This document shows, one piece after another, positions 45,110-57,139 of a stretch of DNA of 64,000 nucleotides (positions are counted from its first letter, which is position 1; the number at the start of each line of letters is the position of its first letter). The notes below the pieces were generated by a model that was given only the letters and a program-made list of their open reading frames with translations, did no database searches and was not told the DNA's origin. The position numbers were made by a program, and so were the translations under genes. The stretch comes from Diadema setosum (taxonomy: Eukaryota > Echinodermata > Echinoidea > Diadematoida > Diadematidae), in NCBI GenBank assembly GCA_033980235.1, contig CM067065.1, forward strand, positions 30,464,820-30,528,819, in the 5' to 3' direction.

Positions 45110-45640
45110 ATGCAAAGGAAGAGGGGTTGAGAGAAGGGAATGGGTAGGGATGATAATGGTGGTGGTGGGTGGGGGGGGGGGGAAGAGGAGGATAGGATTG
45201 GTAAGGTAGTGAGGATGATAGGGGTGGCAAGGGGGGAAGAGGATAGTGGTGGTAAGGTGGAGGGATAGTGGTGGTAAGGGGGGAGGGGAAGTGGTGGTAA
45301 TAAGGGGGAGGAGAAGGATAGTGGTGGTAGGGGGAAGAAGGAGAATAGTGGCCTGGTTAAAGGTGGGGAGGAGGATAATGGTGGTGGTGGGGGGGGGGGG
45401 AGATGTGTGGTGGTAGAGGAAAGTGATGGTAAGGGATGGAGAGGAGGAGGATAGTGCCGGAGGGGGGGGGGGATAGTGGTGGTAAGGTGCGAAGAATGAT
45501 ATTGGTGGTAAGTTAGGGGAGAGGAGGATGGTGCTGGTGGGGAGAGGTGGAGGAGGAAGATAGTGAAGGTAAGGGGATGGATGATAGTGGTGGTAAAGGG
45601 GGGGGGGGTAGTGGTTGAGGAGGAAGAGGATGAAGAAAGA
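45110..45640. repeat. GGT/GGA-rich low-complexity tract
   Basis: More than 500 bases are almost free of C, built from GTGGTGG, GGGGG, GAGGA and GGATAG words. On the opposite strand this produces Pro/Ser/Thr/His frames of 283 and 207 codons, the longest in the window. They are explained entirely by composition. The G blocks could form G-quadruplexes. Confidence 0.9.
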
Positions 45641-45950
45641 ATGGTGATGGAACTGGCAGCAGACAGATACGGATGATACCACGAGTGAAATATCCCAAAG
45701 AGAGGGAGAATATCCTGCAATAACCTTTGACTGCTATGTACAGACACACACAAACACACACACATACATGCATGCACACACAACATCAAGTAAAACTGGC
45801 ATGAGAATGTTCCCCTTCCCATCTTCCAAGGCAGATGCATCTGATCGTTTCTCGACATCGCAGGCAATCCATTCAATCGATTCCTCTTCTGTGGATCTCC
45901 GCCACGAATTTGTGTAATGGGAAAGAGATTTGGTCCACGACAGAGAAGGA
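45641..45950. other. Short unique spacer
   Basis: A CA-rich segment (about 45741-45783) is followed by unique sequence. No gene is seen. Confidence 0.45.
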
Positions 45951-46247
45951 GAGAGATAGAGTGAGAGAGATAGATAGATAGATAAAGAGAAAGAGATGGA
46001 TAGATAATGAGAAAAAGAGATAGTTAAAGAGACAGATAGATCCAGAGTGATAGTCAAATACAGAGAAGGAGATCAAACCAAAAAGAGATAGATATATTCA
46101 TCAATGTATATATAGAGAGATACATAAACTCAGCGATAAATGGAGAGATATCTCTATATTATAGATATCTATAAAGAAAAGAAGAAGATGTAGATAGAGA
46201 GACTGAGAGAAACATATACACAGAGAGATAGAAAAAGAGTTAGACAC
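45951..46247. repeat. GAGA/GATA degenerate tract
   Basis: Purine-rich AGAGAGATA units with pure GATA at about 45969-45982. Opposite-strand SLSLSIYL frames are artefacts. Confidence 0.85.
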
Positions 46248-46250
46248 ATG

Positions 46251-46559
46251 GGCCCGAATTCACGAAGGTGGTACAAATGAAACCATGGTTTAAACCATGG
46301 ACTAAAACCATGGAGCGCCAAGTGTCGCACGGAATATTTTGTTACGAAATCAGTCATTTTGTCAATGAAATGATTATCTTGTAACTACATTGTAAATGAA
46401 CATTTCGTCTACGAAATAATTTCGTTAACCCAATGGTCAGTTTGTCGATGAATTGACCAATTTCGTAACGAAGTATTCCGTGCGACACTTGGCGCTCCAT
46501 GGTTTTTGTTCATGGTTTAAACCATGGTTTCATTTGTACCACCTTCGTGAATTCGGGCC
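46251..46559 (-). mobile_element. Family D foldback MITE, copy 2
   Basis: A 309-bp element with GGCCCGAATTCACGAAGGTG at the left end and its exact complement at the right end, flanked by ATG on both sides (46248-46250 and 46560-46562). It has the same CCATGGTTTAAACCATGG arms as copy 1. The inner region differs from copy 1 by several indels. It inserted into a GA-rich tract that resumes at 46575-46620. Strand is nominal because the element is a foldback. Confidence 0.92.
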
Positions 46560-46562
46560 ATG

Positions 46563-46586
46563 CAGATGAAAATTGGAGAGAGATGA

Positions 46587-46617
<31 letters not shown>

Positions 46618-47009
46618 TAGGAAGTGGAGATGGGTAAGAGATGAAGACATGAAAGGAAGAATAAACATGACACCAGGCATCTGGAAAACAGAGCATGAAT
46701 CTCTGTGCATTCTTCAGCATCCTGAGAAGATGGAGCGCTCTAGATCGGTTTTCTAATTGGTTTAGCAGCGAAGAATGCTTTAGCCCCAGCGCCGGCCACA
46801 ATCGACGTTTAATCGCCATTGATTTTCGAAACAGATACCTCTCTGGCCGGCCCGGGCAACGGGGAGCAATCGCCGCAGTGATGACTGAGTTGGGGGGAAG
46901 GGTAAGAGCGAGGGAGAGGAGTTGCGGATGTCCCTCACAGATGTGACAATGGACTTGAAACACTCGACCCTGACGACTTGGAACAGCTCCTGGTGAGAGG
47001 TGACGTGGC
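46563..47009. other. GA run then CpG-rich unique block
   Basis: An AGAG run (about 46590-46616) is followed at about 46735-46960 by GC/CpG-rich unique sequence (for example CCAGCGCCGGCCACAATCG). This is open on both strands (148 codons minus, 83 plus). No family is recognised. It could be a regulatory block or exon. Confidence 0.3.
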
Positions 47010-47013
47010 TTAA

Positions 47014-47396
47014 AGGGACTGTACAGTACTGGTTGAGGTTGGGATTCATGTTTTGAACATTCCTAAGTGAGATAATGAAAAGCCTCTTATGAAATATGAA
47101 AGAGCATGTAATTTTAAGAAGGATTCAACGTTTATTTGATGAAAATTGGTTTTCAAATGGCTGAGATATCCCAAAAAGTGCTAATAATAAAAGGTGACAT
47201 GCCACAACTTTATTAGGATCTCTTTGTTTCACCTTGTTTTTGGATATCTCAGCCATTTTAAAACCGATTTTCACCGAATAAACTTTTGATACCCCTTAGA
47301 ACTGCATGCTCTTTGACATCTCATAGAGTGGTTTCTGAATATCTCGCAAAACGTTAAAAGCTAAATCCTCACCTCGACCAGAACTGTACACACCCT
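47014..47396 (+). mobile_element. Family A foldback MITE, copy 4
   Basis: It is 383 bp, the same length as copy 1. The ends are AGGGACTGTACAGTACTGG and CTGTACACACCCT, with exact TTAA on both sides (47010-47013 and 47397-47400). The right TTAA is also the left TTAA of a family C copy. Confidence 0.9.
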
Positions 47397-47489
47397 TTAA
47401 CCCTTTGAGGATGAGTCCCGAGAACACTCGGGCAGGTGTCTATGGGAAATGCATGTTGTAGCAAAATCAGTCCGTCCTCAGTGGGTTAA
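47397..47489 (+). mobile_element. Family C short TTAA element, copy 6
   Basis: An 85-bp body (47401-47485) with exact TTAA on both sides. The left end is CCCTTTGAGGATGAGTCCCG and the right end is GTCCTCAGTGGG. The core has TCTATGGGAAATGCATGTTG. It directly adjoins family A copy 4. Confidence 0.92.
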
Positions 47490-50056
47490 AGATCACTCCC
47501 AGTCACACGTTGGAGCATCAGCATTGAAATATTAATACCAAGATACCCAACGCAGATTTTTATGAAAGTGACTGTGACGCTCGAAAGCTTCTGTCACAAA
47601 AGTAAAGTATGCCAAACTAGCACAAGGAGAGACAGACAGACAAGCAGTCTTAATAGGTAGATGACTTTTGTAGAGAGGTGGTCACCAAAGCAGGTAGGAC
47701 TGCATTAGGTACATGCTCACACTCACTTGGATTTCATTTGCCTCTCTATTCAGGACACCTTGGACAGCCACCAAAGAGAAGTTTGCTTCTCCCCACACTT
47801 GTACGCTATCATCAACCACTTGATCTAATCTTTCTAATAAATGCATCTAGATGAAGATTCAATGATGCATCCACTACATGACAATTATGCCTGGGCATGT
47901 CTTCAGGTATTCAAATTTGTTCATGCACTGTTTGTTTGTTTGTTTATTTTTGCATTTTACTTTTTTTTTTCCTGCAAGTGGCATCAAAAGCTGGCCTAGA
48001 AATGACACTTCTCTTCTTCTTATTCTCTGACGGCTAAATGAAATGAGAGTCATTATGGGGGTGTAACACATGTCATGTTTACTGCAACTTTGTGACTAGC
48101 TCCAGTCGCTTATGTCATCCTCCCCGAAATTTTGTGCAAGAGTACTGCATGTGCGAATCAACTTGGTCTCACCTAGACCGCTAATATTCTGTGAGATCAA
48201 GCAAGTGAAATCCTTTCCGCAACACATACTTGCACTTTTCTCAAAGACCTACACAGGGCTTTCATGAAGTCTGTCCAATACCTTGACCACGGCAAACTCT
48301 CCTGAACTGTTCAATCTTGCATAATTCTATCACCACTCCAAATCCCCTCCCTACCGGGATCAATATCTTATCCAACTGGGCGTAATGTCTCGACGTGCTG
48401 TAAGACATAAAAAGGAAAGGAAATGCAAAGAAAAAAAAAGAGAAAAGCGTCTATGTTATACAGGGAAGAACATGATTTTTCGTCCGTATGAAGCAGAAAT
48501 CAATACGTAGACCCGCTGCAACCATTCGCGTAAGTGCAGATGTCGACATCCACTTTACAGTTTTAATACAAAGAAAGGGGGGGGGGGGAAGAGGGAGAAA
48601 TATAGGCAAATTTAAAAGCCATATTCCCAGGTACCTATTGGCCGGAAAAACAGTCAATTGGCGTTCCAATGCTCAGACGAGCAAGTAACTCTATAGAGGG
48701 AGTGGGAAAAGTGCAGGTTCGTGGGTCACATCGATCAGCTACTAAGAAATGCATGTTGACATTGACACTCACATTTTTCTCTCTCATAATTTTGTTCTTA
48801 TTTTCACACCAAATCTCCATTTTTTTTTTCTTTTTTTATTCAACAATTTCTTCACAAAACTTGAATGTTTTCAATCAACATATGTTTGCTCTTTACTCTC
48901 CAACAGGGTGTAAATAAAAGGAAATAAACACTTGTCTTTCTTTGACCACAATTCTATCTGACATTCAAAGAAAAAATTTAAGTATCTAGGGCCTAAACAA
49001 TGATGTACTCCTCATATCCCTAGACCTATCAAACAATGTTTGAATCTCTCTCTTCTACAGCAGGAAAACATGATGTATTACAGAAATAATAGCATTGGAT
49101 CTTCAAAATGTTGATTTCATATTACAATCTTGTGATTAGTTCCAGGCACTTCAGTGGAAGCTGCCCCCATTTCCTGGCGCATCTTAACCGGTATTTCCTG
49201 CCGACGGCGAGGCATTAGACATTTAGCACCAAGGAGGTTTGATTGATTGTGAAATTCCACACACCTCCCCCGAGCGGCTCACGAAAGCCGCGTAAGGCCT
49301 CGCGATTCATCGTTTGAATATTTAACTGGTGTGGATGGTGCAGGCCCATAAACAAAGATTAAGCTCCTCCAAAAAAGATGAGATAGTTGTTATAAGGAAG
49401 CATTACGTGGATTGTGTTTATAAAAAGCATTGTTGCTATGGGAACAATTGTTCAACTCCTCATAATCATGTTAAGTGCAGCATCTTCAGTGATGGGGATA
49501 GAGGTAAAGGGATCACCGTTTCCATGGTAACCATTCCTCCAGTTACCCCTCTGATGAGAAGGCACAGTTTCAGGAGGGGGTATATGGGGGCGGGGGAAGG
49601 GGGACATTGTGGAGGACGGAAGAAGAGGTGGTTGAAAATGTCCCTGTGTAAACAGGGTATGCCGACTTCTCAACCCAAGAGGCACCCAAGAGGTGCAAGG
49701 GGGTACAATTTCCACTGTACCCTTGTGGCACTGGGTCACATTCAAAGGGGTGACCTTGAAATATGCAGCCAAGCTGTAACAACATGGATCACAAATTGGA
49801 ACAGAAAAGGGGGGCAAGGGAGAAAGAGTGGTTATAGCGGCTAGTCTCTTTCAAGACTGGTAGCATCACCTGGCATTTCTTCACACATGTGAGATGAAGA
49901 AATAAAGAGATAGCGAGTTAATCAGAGAGATATATAAAATAACTGGAGGATATCAAAGGGATCTTCAGACCAGTATAAAAATGGATATGAAAGATTGACA
50001 AAGCAAGATTGAGGAGTTAGAGAAGGTAAATGGACACTTAGGAAGATAATTATGAG
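47490..50056. other. Unique sequence without recognised genes
   Basis: Mostly unique, with a G run at about 48579-48588. A CpG-bearing block (about 49165-49320) contains CGAGCGGCTCACGAAAGCCG. A 171-codon plus frame (49329-49844) starts without ATG and shows no domain. A perfect small repeat of GGCACCCAAGAGG is near 49680. Confidence 0.35.
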
Positions 50057-50224
50057 GATATGGAGTATAATGGTGTGTGAGAGAAATATATTGTAGTGAG
50101 AGATGGATATTGGAGATGGAATATGATGGTGTGTGAGAGAAATATATTGTAGTGAGAGATGGGTATAGGAGATGGAATATCATGGTGTGTGAGAGAAATA
50201 TATTGCAGCAAGAGAAGGATATAA
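50057..50224. repeat. Three-copy 56-bp tandem repeat
   Basis: The word TGGTGTGTGAGAGAAATATA starts at 50071, 50127 and 50183, a period of exactly 56 bp. The unit continues TTGTAGTGAGAGATGG and GGAGATGGAATAT. The first and third units are slightly diverged. Confidence 0.92.
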
Positions 50225-52299
50225 TGATAATGTAATTTGTGATATCAAATAAAGATGTCAACACATTCACTTGCACGTTCACATTTGCATCATCCTTTGC
50301 TGAAGGACCTGCTCTCTTTGCTTCAGTCAGGGATTGAAGCTCTGATGGACCAAAAAGAGCCACTCATTGTCTTCCCACCCCCCCCCCCCTTCCACCCTCC
50401 TTACCAAAATGCCACCTCAAATTGCCTTCACTGACCGCCTCATTCCGCCACCTTCTCCTCCCCGTTTCATCTTCCGTGACTCCACGCTGTCCAGATGAAG
50501 GGGCAGACACGGGTGGATTTGGCACGCCATGTGCAGCCGAACGGCAAAACCACATTTGAATCCAAGCTCAAATTCCCCTGACATGTGCCCGCTTGATATT
50601 GTCGATTTCCCTCTTTGCTTCTATTGATGGTATTGTTATTGTTGTTGGTGTTATTCTATTTTGTTGTGATTGAGGTGAAGGGGCAGAGACCACTTATTGA
50701 TTAGCGTGATGATTTCGAGACGTCTTCTCTGTTGGTTGAGTCAACTAATCCGTCATCGTGATTGGATTTCACTGTAAATAAACACACATGAGGGAGCAAA
50801 GAGTCACTCACACGGGTGTGTATGTTTGAACCTGCAGGATTTTCCTGATGATAGCATGTTGCCATGGTAACTCCTCCTCCTCCTACAGCCACTGCTACCA
50901 GCATCCCTAGAGATGCCTTCCACCAACAGTGGATGCAGCAAATTGGTCTTCTACGGTCTTCTTGGTATGGCGCAATTTTCAAGTGGTTTATGAGACTGTA
51001 GCCATTTCTTGGACTCCATTGGTAAGCTAAGAGGGTTTGGTTCTAGAACAGAAAAATCAGCTAAATATAACATGAAAGGATGGCTCATGATGCAATGTTA
51101 AGATACATCATCACATGCTCTCATCTAATGCTGCTGCTATAGAGAAGGGGTGCAAATACTGGAAGATAGATAGATATGTTTCTTCTGCCTTTTTCTTTAT
51201 TTGTGTATGTATCATCTCATCACCTGTGCTCTTTCGTAGCTGACATGCTGTGGCATTCAAAAAAACATACAGCTGTATATATGTGTGTGTCTTTCTGCCT
51301 TTCGCTACCCCTGCCCATTCCCCTTTCCTTTTCATATACCGCTGGTCTACTACCAATGGGGGCAGATTTGCCCCCCTTCAGTACCCAGCTGGCACCTCTG
51401 GTCCTCTGGTCTGCCCCTCTAAATCCGATTAGAGCTCATCCCTTTCTCCTTGCCATTGTCCCCGCGAACCCCAAAGAATGTTAATCCCCATCACTGGACT
51501 CCCCATGCAAAATCAGGAGCATGCAACCCTGTAGCTTTTGTGAGGGGGCGACACATCGCCTTCTGCCGAAAAAAGAAAAGGGGATGAAAAAGCGCTCCGT
51601 CACGGGAGGTTTGGTCGAAGGTTTCGTTGGTGCTGAGAGCACTTTGGGGGTGGTGTGGAGTGGAAAGAGAGGTAAGGTTACTAAGTCCTCTGTGTCCACA
51701 ATGGAGTCATTATAGATTAGGAAGTTAGGGAACAATGCGGTGAAGTGACAGTGTTAGACAACACAGTATCTGTTCCCGGGTGAAGCGAGGAGGCACATTA
51801 TGTAACTGATGTCTTTCTCGTCGAGTGTGGGGTGAGCGTCTGAATGGCATTGGTGATGCCAAGTCTCCATTCATTCTTTTTTAATCAGGTGACCAACATC
51901 TTTTGTAATGGCAGGGACTACACATCACCACAGTCTATCAAGAGATCTCGTGAAAGGGTGAATAATAATATAACAATGTTTTATCCCCTGTTTGGTGGTG
52001 AAAATTGACGCCATTTGGAGGAGAAATTGTTCAACTCTCCGGAAGTCATTCACCCTCTTGCAAAACTCCTGCTGTGTTCAAAACATCAATTCCTCTAATC
52101 ATTAGTCACACAAAAACAGTTCATGACTCATACAGATTGTTACATAAGTACACAGGAATCTTTCTACCTCAGATTGTATGGAAGGAAAATTATGATTTGA
52201 AGCAAAAGAAAACTGATTGATACAATTGTATATCACAGATTCAAATGTGCATGGACAAAATATTCTTCATTTATAGCTCTACTACTAGTTTTGCAAAAA
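50225..52299. other. Unique sequence with a candidate small exon
   Basis: A C run is at 50379-50389. At 50881-50888 TCCTACAG is an acceptor-like site. A 76-bp open stretch follows (50889-50964, frame TATSIPRDAFHQQWMQQIGLLRSS) and ends at CTTG|GTATGG. The site strengths are modest and no family is recognised. The rest is unique and featureless. Confidence 0.25.
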
Positions 52300-52510
52300 T
52301 ACTGTAAATTGAGGAATGTTCGCATGCATTTTAATTTTGCGAATTTCGCGAGCGCCAAGATTCATGAAATTAAAACGCACGCGAAATTTCTCGACTACAC
52401 TATATGCATTGAACATCAGTGGCAATTCACTAAAATTTCATGCCACAAAAAAGGCCACCGGCTCCAATTTGCGAAAATTTTGGGCCGCAAATATATCATG
52501 TTTCACAGTA
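52300..52510 (-). mobile_element. TACTGTAAA-ended MITE, copy 2 (family E)
   Basis: Left end TACTGTAAATTG, right end TTTCACAGTA. Read on the minus strand it aligns with copy 1 at 2040 through TTGGAGCC, GTGGC(A/T)TGAAA and AATTGCCACTGAT. It has several CpG-containing words (TTCGCGAGCGCC). TA flanks are consistent with a Tc1/mariner-type MITE. Confidence 0.75.
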
Positions 52511-52789
52511 AATGTATCTGCATTGAGACATGAGACCATCTGAATATAGTCACTTTAGAACATGTTTCCTGAAATGTAAGTTCAGACTTCCATAAAGCGA
52601 GAGTACTACACTGAAATAGCAAACATTATTTGTATGTTTCCAAGCATCAGCAAAAACATAAATGATGACTCCGAACTTTTCCAGGAAATAATTACCTCCA
52701 CATAACTTTTGTTGCGAGTTTTACTTCTAAAAGAGACTGTTCTTCATACATCACAGAGGGTATCAGGGAAAGGACTGATGCAGTTTACA

Positions 52790-52875
52790 TTAACCCGTTG
52801 AAGATTGGCTTATTTTGCTATAACACACATTTCCCATTCCCCGAGTACACTTCGGATTAGTCTTCAATGGGTTGA
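52790..52875 (-). mobile_element. Family C short TTAA element, copy 7 (inverted)
   Basis: TTAA at 52790-52793, then CCCGTTGAAGATTGG. The inner words are complementary to the plus copies (TTTTGCTATAACACACATTT). The end is CTTCAATGGG followed by TTGA. Confidence 0.8.
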
Positions 52876-53138
52876 TAAGATCGACAGCAAAGACGACCAA
52901 ATCCCCCCAAAATATGAAATCGTCCAAACTGGTGAAAAATCACAGTCCTTTCATATCATTTTTAACAACAATATCAACCTGGCAGCGATACAAGCGTCGT
53001 TCGAAAGGCAGGCTCTTCAGCTTTTAAAGTGCGAAATGTCGTCATGCATTGACGACCTCTTTTACGCAGCTGGTAATCTGCTGCACATTGGATCAGTTGG
53101 GGAGGACTTGTACGGTTCCAACGGAGTAAGAGCAAAGT
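52876..53138. other. Unique open block beside family C copy 7
   Basis: The plus frame is open throughout and reads KDDQIPPKYEIVQTGEKSQS then FHIIFNNNINLAAIQASFER. The start of the frame lies inside the transposon and the end runs into a G17 run and GA repeats. A true exon would have to lie wholly within this block. No splice sites or family are convincing. Confidence 0.2.
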
Positions 53139-53155
53139 GGGGGGGGGGGGGGGGG
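53139..53155. repeat. G17 run
   Basis: Seventeen G followed by a GAGA-rich stretch to about 53202. Confidence 0.9.
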
Positions 53156-54500
53156 TTGAAGGAAGTCAGATGGAGAGAGAAAGAGAGAGAGAGAAAGAGA
53201 GTGTATACTGTTGAGATGCTGTATAATGTGTGCTGTGACTACATGTGATGTACATACAGGGTATACATTGCATTTTCAATACATGGCATAATAGGCAACG
53301 TCTGAATTTGTGAGGCATCCGAAAACCTACAAGTTCCGGTCACTTGCTGGGAAAGAATCTCTAAATAGACCCAAGGTTTCTTTCAAAATAGTAGCTTTCA
53401 TCTCTCCTCCTCTTCTCTTCCCCCCCCCCCTCTCTCTATCTCTCTCTCTTTCTCTCCTATTTTTCTTCAGTAATATGTGGTCCCACTTAATTGTAATGGA
53501 AAGTCAAAGTTTTTCTTTTTTCTGAATAACTATTCACTAGTGACAACTGGGTTGAATTTTTTTTTTGTGCATATACCCCCTCTATTTATCTCTCTCTCTC
53601 TCTGTCTCTCTCTCTCTCTCCATCTATCTAAGTCTATCTTGCTCTACTGAATGTGATGAATAGTCATTTAATTGGATCATATCATTTAACAAAAGTGAGA
53701 GAAAAATGTTTTGTCATTGGTAAAATAGCTAAGAGGTGAGGAAATCAACTATATAAGTCACTGCATACCGGCGACCATTTGACCTTCAGCTTAGCTTGAA
53801 ATAAAAAAAAAAAAAAAAAAAAAAACTCCGGTAATAACAAGTCTGGGAATATAATTAGTCAGATGTGCATGTACATGTACAAGGATAATTTCCTTATACC
53901 CAAAATAGCATTTTATTTATTTTCTATACACATTTTTGCTATAAAAAAAAAGGGCTGTTTAAAATCATGCATGTATTATGTGATGTATCATCATGAAAGC
54001 CATAAAATGCAGGGAATATTATTTTATGGTTTCTGGCAGATATGAATTTGTCAGTTGTTATAAAGCTTTAAATTGATATTTTATTTTATACCCTCTTCAA
54101 TTACAAGGTTCTTCTTTTTTTTTTCAAAAAGAATCAAAAGCTAGAAAACTGTAAATAGGTTTTAGTGCCAAAGTTGGTTTTGTGTGCATTTTTCTTTCTT
54201 TTAAGATCTCAGAGTTTATTGCAGACTAGTACATAATGTAATAATGCACTATATATTATTACAACTACAATTGTCAAGCTTTGAGAGAAAACAGGAACCA
54301 CATATCTCACTTTAAAGATGTTAACTGCTCTTTCCCTTCCCTCAATCTCTATCCCTCTTTAATTTTGTATCTTTTGCCTTTCTTTCTTTCTCATATCTCA
54401 TTCTTCAATCTCTTTAATATCTATTTCTATCTCTTTCTCTCAATATCTTAATATCTCTCTCTCAGTATCTTACTTAACTTACTTATACCTCTATCAATAT

Positions 54501-54503
<3 letters not shown>
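53156..54503. other. Unique AT-rich sequence with simple runs
   Basis: C/CT runs at about 53421-53458 and 53588-53620, an A run at 53802-53825, then AT-rich sequence. No gene is seen. Confidence 0.4.

Positions 54504-54582
<79 letters not shown>
54504..54582. repeat. TA dinucleotide tract
   Basis: Seventy-nine bases of uninterrupted TA, flanked by CTTTATC/TCTC pyrimidine-rich sequence. Confidence 0.95.
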
Positions 54583-54584
<2 letters not shown>

Positions 54585-57029
54585 TCATCTCTCTCTCTGA
54601 GACGATCTTTCATCTTTCTCTTTTATCCTCTCCTAATATCCCTCTCATTTCTTCATATCTCTCTTTTCATCTCCTTTTCTCTCCATCTTTCCCCTTCTCT
54701 GTCTCTCTCTGCTGGTGACAAGTTACATTCTTCACACTTTCATCCACTAAAGGGATGTTTTCCTCAAATTCAATCGCAACCCTGCACAGAAGCCACGCGC
54801 AATTACGGCATCATCATTGAATTTGACAAAGTGTATGGGACCCTAATTGCAGACTTGCGCTGGTATGCCCAGCCATGCACAAACAGGCGGTCGTTCACCC
54901 ACAAAATGATTCCTTTTTTTATTCCCTTTTTGAATCCTCTTCTGATCAAATCCAGAGACATTTCTGCTTTTATGCTGGTTTTTTCCCTAATGCTTATATC
55001 CTTCCCAACAAAAAATGATGGAGTATTATTGAAGTCCTCCAATGTTCATCAGATCTCTTAAAGGGAAATGGTAGTCATGACAACAGAAACATATTTTGCA
55101 CCTTCAGACAGTGCATCTTTGGACATAAAAAGATTTGATCTCTAGAAAACATTTCATCCTCCTTCCACCATCCTTTCAGTCTCCTCTTACATCCTCCTCA
55201 ACCCCTCTCCCAATTTTCTCTCTATCTCCACCCCTCCCCTACTCCCCCCCCCCCCCATCTTCCTGATATTTATCCATGATTCTTTCCCCAATAATGCCCC
55301 CTTTTTTATTTCCACACTCCCTTTCAACGTGTAAATGTTTGATGAATTCGCGAGTAAACACGGGCGCAGGTTTTCACGGACCGGCAGACATCGGCTCATC
55401 CCTCCTACCACCATCTGTCTCCAATCTCTACATCTCTTCATCTCTTTTCTCTCTCTCTCTTCTCTTCCAGTTATTTTCTATTCTCTCTTTTACTCCATAG
55501 TCATTTTCGCACCAGTCGAGAAACGTAATTGCAATGCTGAATTACGATCACAATTATGATCATATTTAGAATTATCTTCCAAACACAAGATACTGAGGAA
55601 GGCTTCACGGATTCTGTGCTTCTTTTTGTTTTGTTTTTAATTTCAGAGCATGGAGAGGACTGGCTTTCTTTCGAGTTCCCATCAATTATTCTCGAGCGTT
55701 AAGTAGCACACGCTTTGACTGCAGTACGTGCACTTGAGGAGTGCAGTGGATGAAAGGTCATTGTAGGATCCACCCCCTAAAACATGATTTGGAGGTCAAT
55801 TTGTGCACACGAATGTCTCATTCCACAATTCTCGAGAAGCGCGACAGAAAAACACCTCGTACCTTCATTTCAATCACCATTCAAATTACAATTCAAATCA
55901 CCTTCCAAGATTCCAGTTTGCATACACACGGCCGTAATGCATCATTTAAATCATAATTCTGGTGATGTGTTATTAGAATCACGATTCAAATTATATACTC
56001 TTTGTACGTGTGAAAACAGCCTCTCTCTCTCCATCTTTTTCTTTCCTCTCTCTTACTGTGTTGTGACAGGGCCTATTATAGTGGGAGGATACCAACAAAA
56101 GCACGGCACAGGCGAGGAAAAACTGTTTACACTCTGAGAGGGGGGCAAGTGCAAGGGATATCATTATCATAAAGAGGGATGCTGGTCAGGCCTGGCACTG
56201 AGGCTAGAAGGTCTGCAGTAGCCATACAATAGCATACACACTGGGGAAGTCAAGTCGGAAGCACAAGGGCATGGGAGATTCTATCAGCTTGTGTGGCATG
56301 AGTTTAACATCATTCTGTTGCTAAGCCAAGCACCTATGAGTGAGATATGCACATATACTCACATATTCCATGTTTTTTCAATTCTATCAATGCTTGGCCA
56401 ACATCTGTGCTTTCTCAGTAAAACACATTTTTTGACAACATAAAATCAAAGCCTGTCCTTGACTTTTGTCCATCAAATCTTATGCTCACAGTTATAACAA
56501 TTCCACGGCTACTTTTCTGAGTAATCAGGCATTTGAACTTTGCTATGCAAGACACACACATCTTCTTAAGAACAAACAAAACAAAACATCATTTGATAAT
56601 TACAATGAAAAGCTAATGAAGAGACTCTGAATAAGTAATTACTCATCAACAAGCACAACACCAGGACTACATAAGTTACACATTACCCTGTAAACATTCA
56701 ATTTCTTTCTCTTTTTCGGGGTGGGGGGGGGGTGGGGTGGAGAGCTAAACATGGAATATACAATATCATGTTTTTGAGGATGTTTTGACACTAACTGATA
56801 CACGCTTCACTCAAAGCTTTTATTTTGATTAATCAGTGAATTCCCCACATGAGAAAATAAGCCTTCCCTACTTATCCTCCCGCTCTTGAAAGGCAATAAT
56901 TTGAGACCAGCGGAGGAAAATTATTTTCAGGTGAGGTAGAGTGACAGCCTTATCCACTTTCAGCCTGTCATGTTTGTTGTTATGTTCAGGAGAGCTGACC
57001 CAGCTTCCGAAAAAAAAATCTGCCAGGTG
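54583..57029. other. Unique sequence with candidate regulatory or exonic patches
   Basis: About 54770-54890 is a moderately GC unique block containing CAATTACGG and TAATTGC homeodomain-type words. At 55621-55646 a T-rich tract ends TTTCAG. It is followed by a 19-codon frame (SMERTGFLSSSHQLFSSVK) and a stop at 55704-55706, a possible terminal exon. A C run is at 55245-55256 and a G-rich run at about 56719-56740. Nothing is confirmed. Confidence 0.25.
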
Positions 57030-57066
57030 TGTTCATTTCAGCGTTCATTTCAGCGTTCATTTCATC
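57030..57066. repeat. Three-copy 12-bp tandem repeat
   Basis: GTTCATTTCAGC is repeated three times, the last copy diverging into ATCC. Confidence 0.9.
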
Positions 57067-57139
57067 CAGCCCGCTTTGTTTTGAATTCCATCAAGGTCAA
57101 TTTCACCATTCCAAACCAGCCAAGACAGCCATGCATTTC

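Noticed and set aside
45025..45876. 283- and 207-codon minus-strand frames (Pro/Ser/Thr rich)
   Set aside because: They are explained by the C-poor GGT/GGA low-complexity tract, which cannot contain stops on the opposite strand. No domain, signal or splice context is seen.
49329..49844. 171-codon plus-strand frame
   Set aside because: It begins without ATG, overlaps a 121-codon minus frame, and shows no recognisable family. Its length is near the upper limit expected by chance in 64 kb of six frames.
52805..53248. 147-codon plus-strand frame
   Set aside because: It starts inside family C copy 7 and ends in a G17 run and GA repeats. Only the middle could be genuine and it has no supporting signals.
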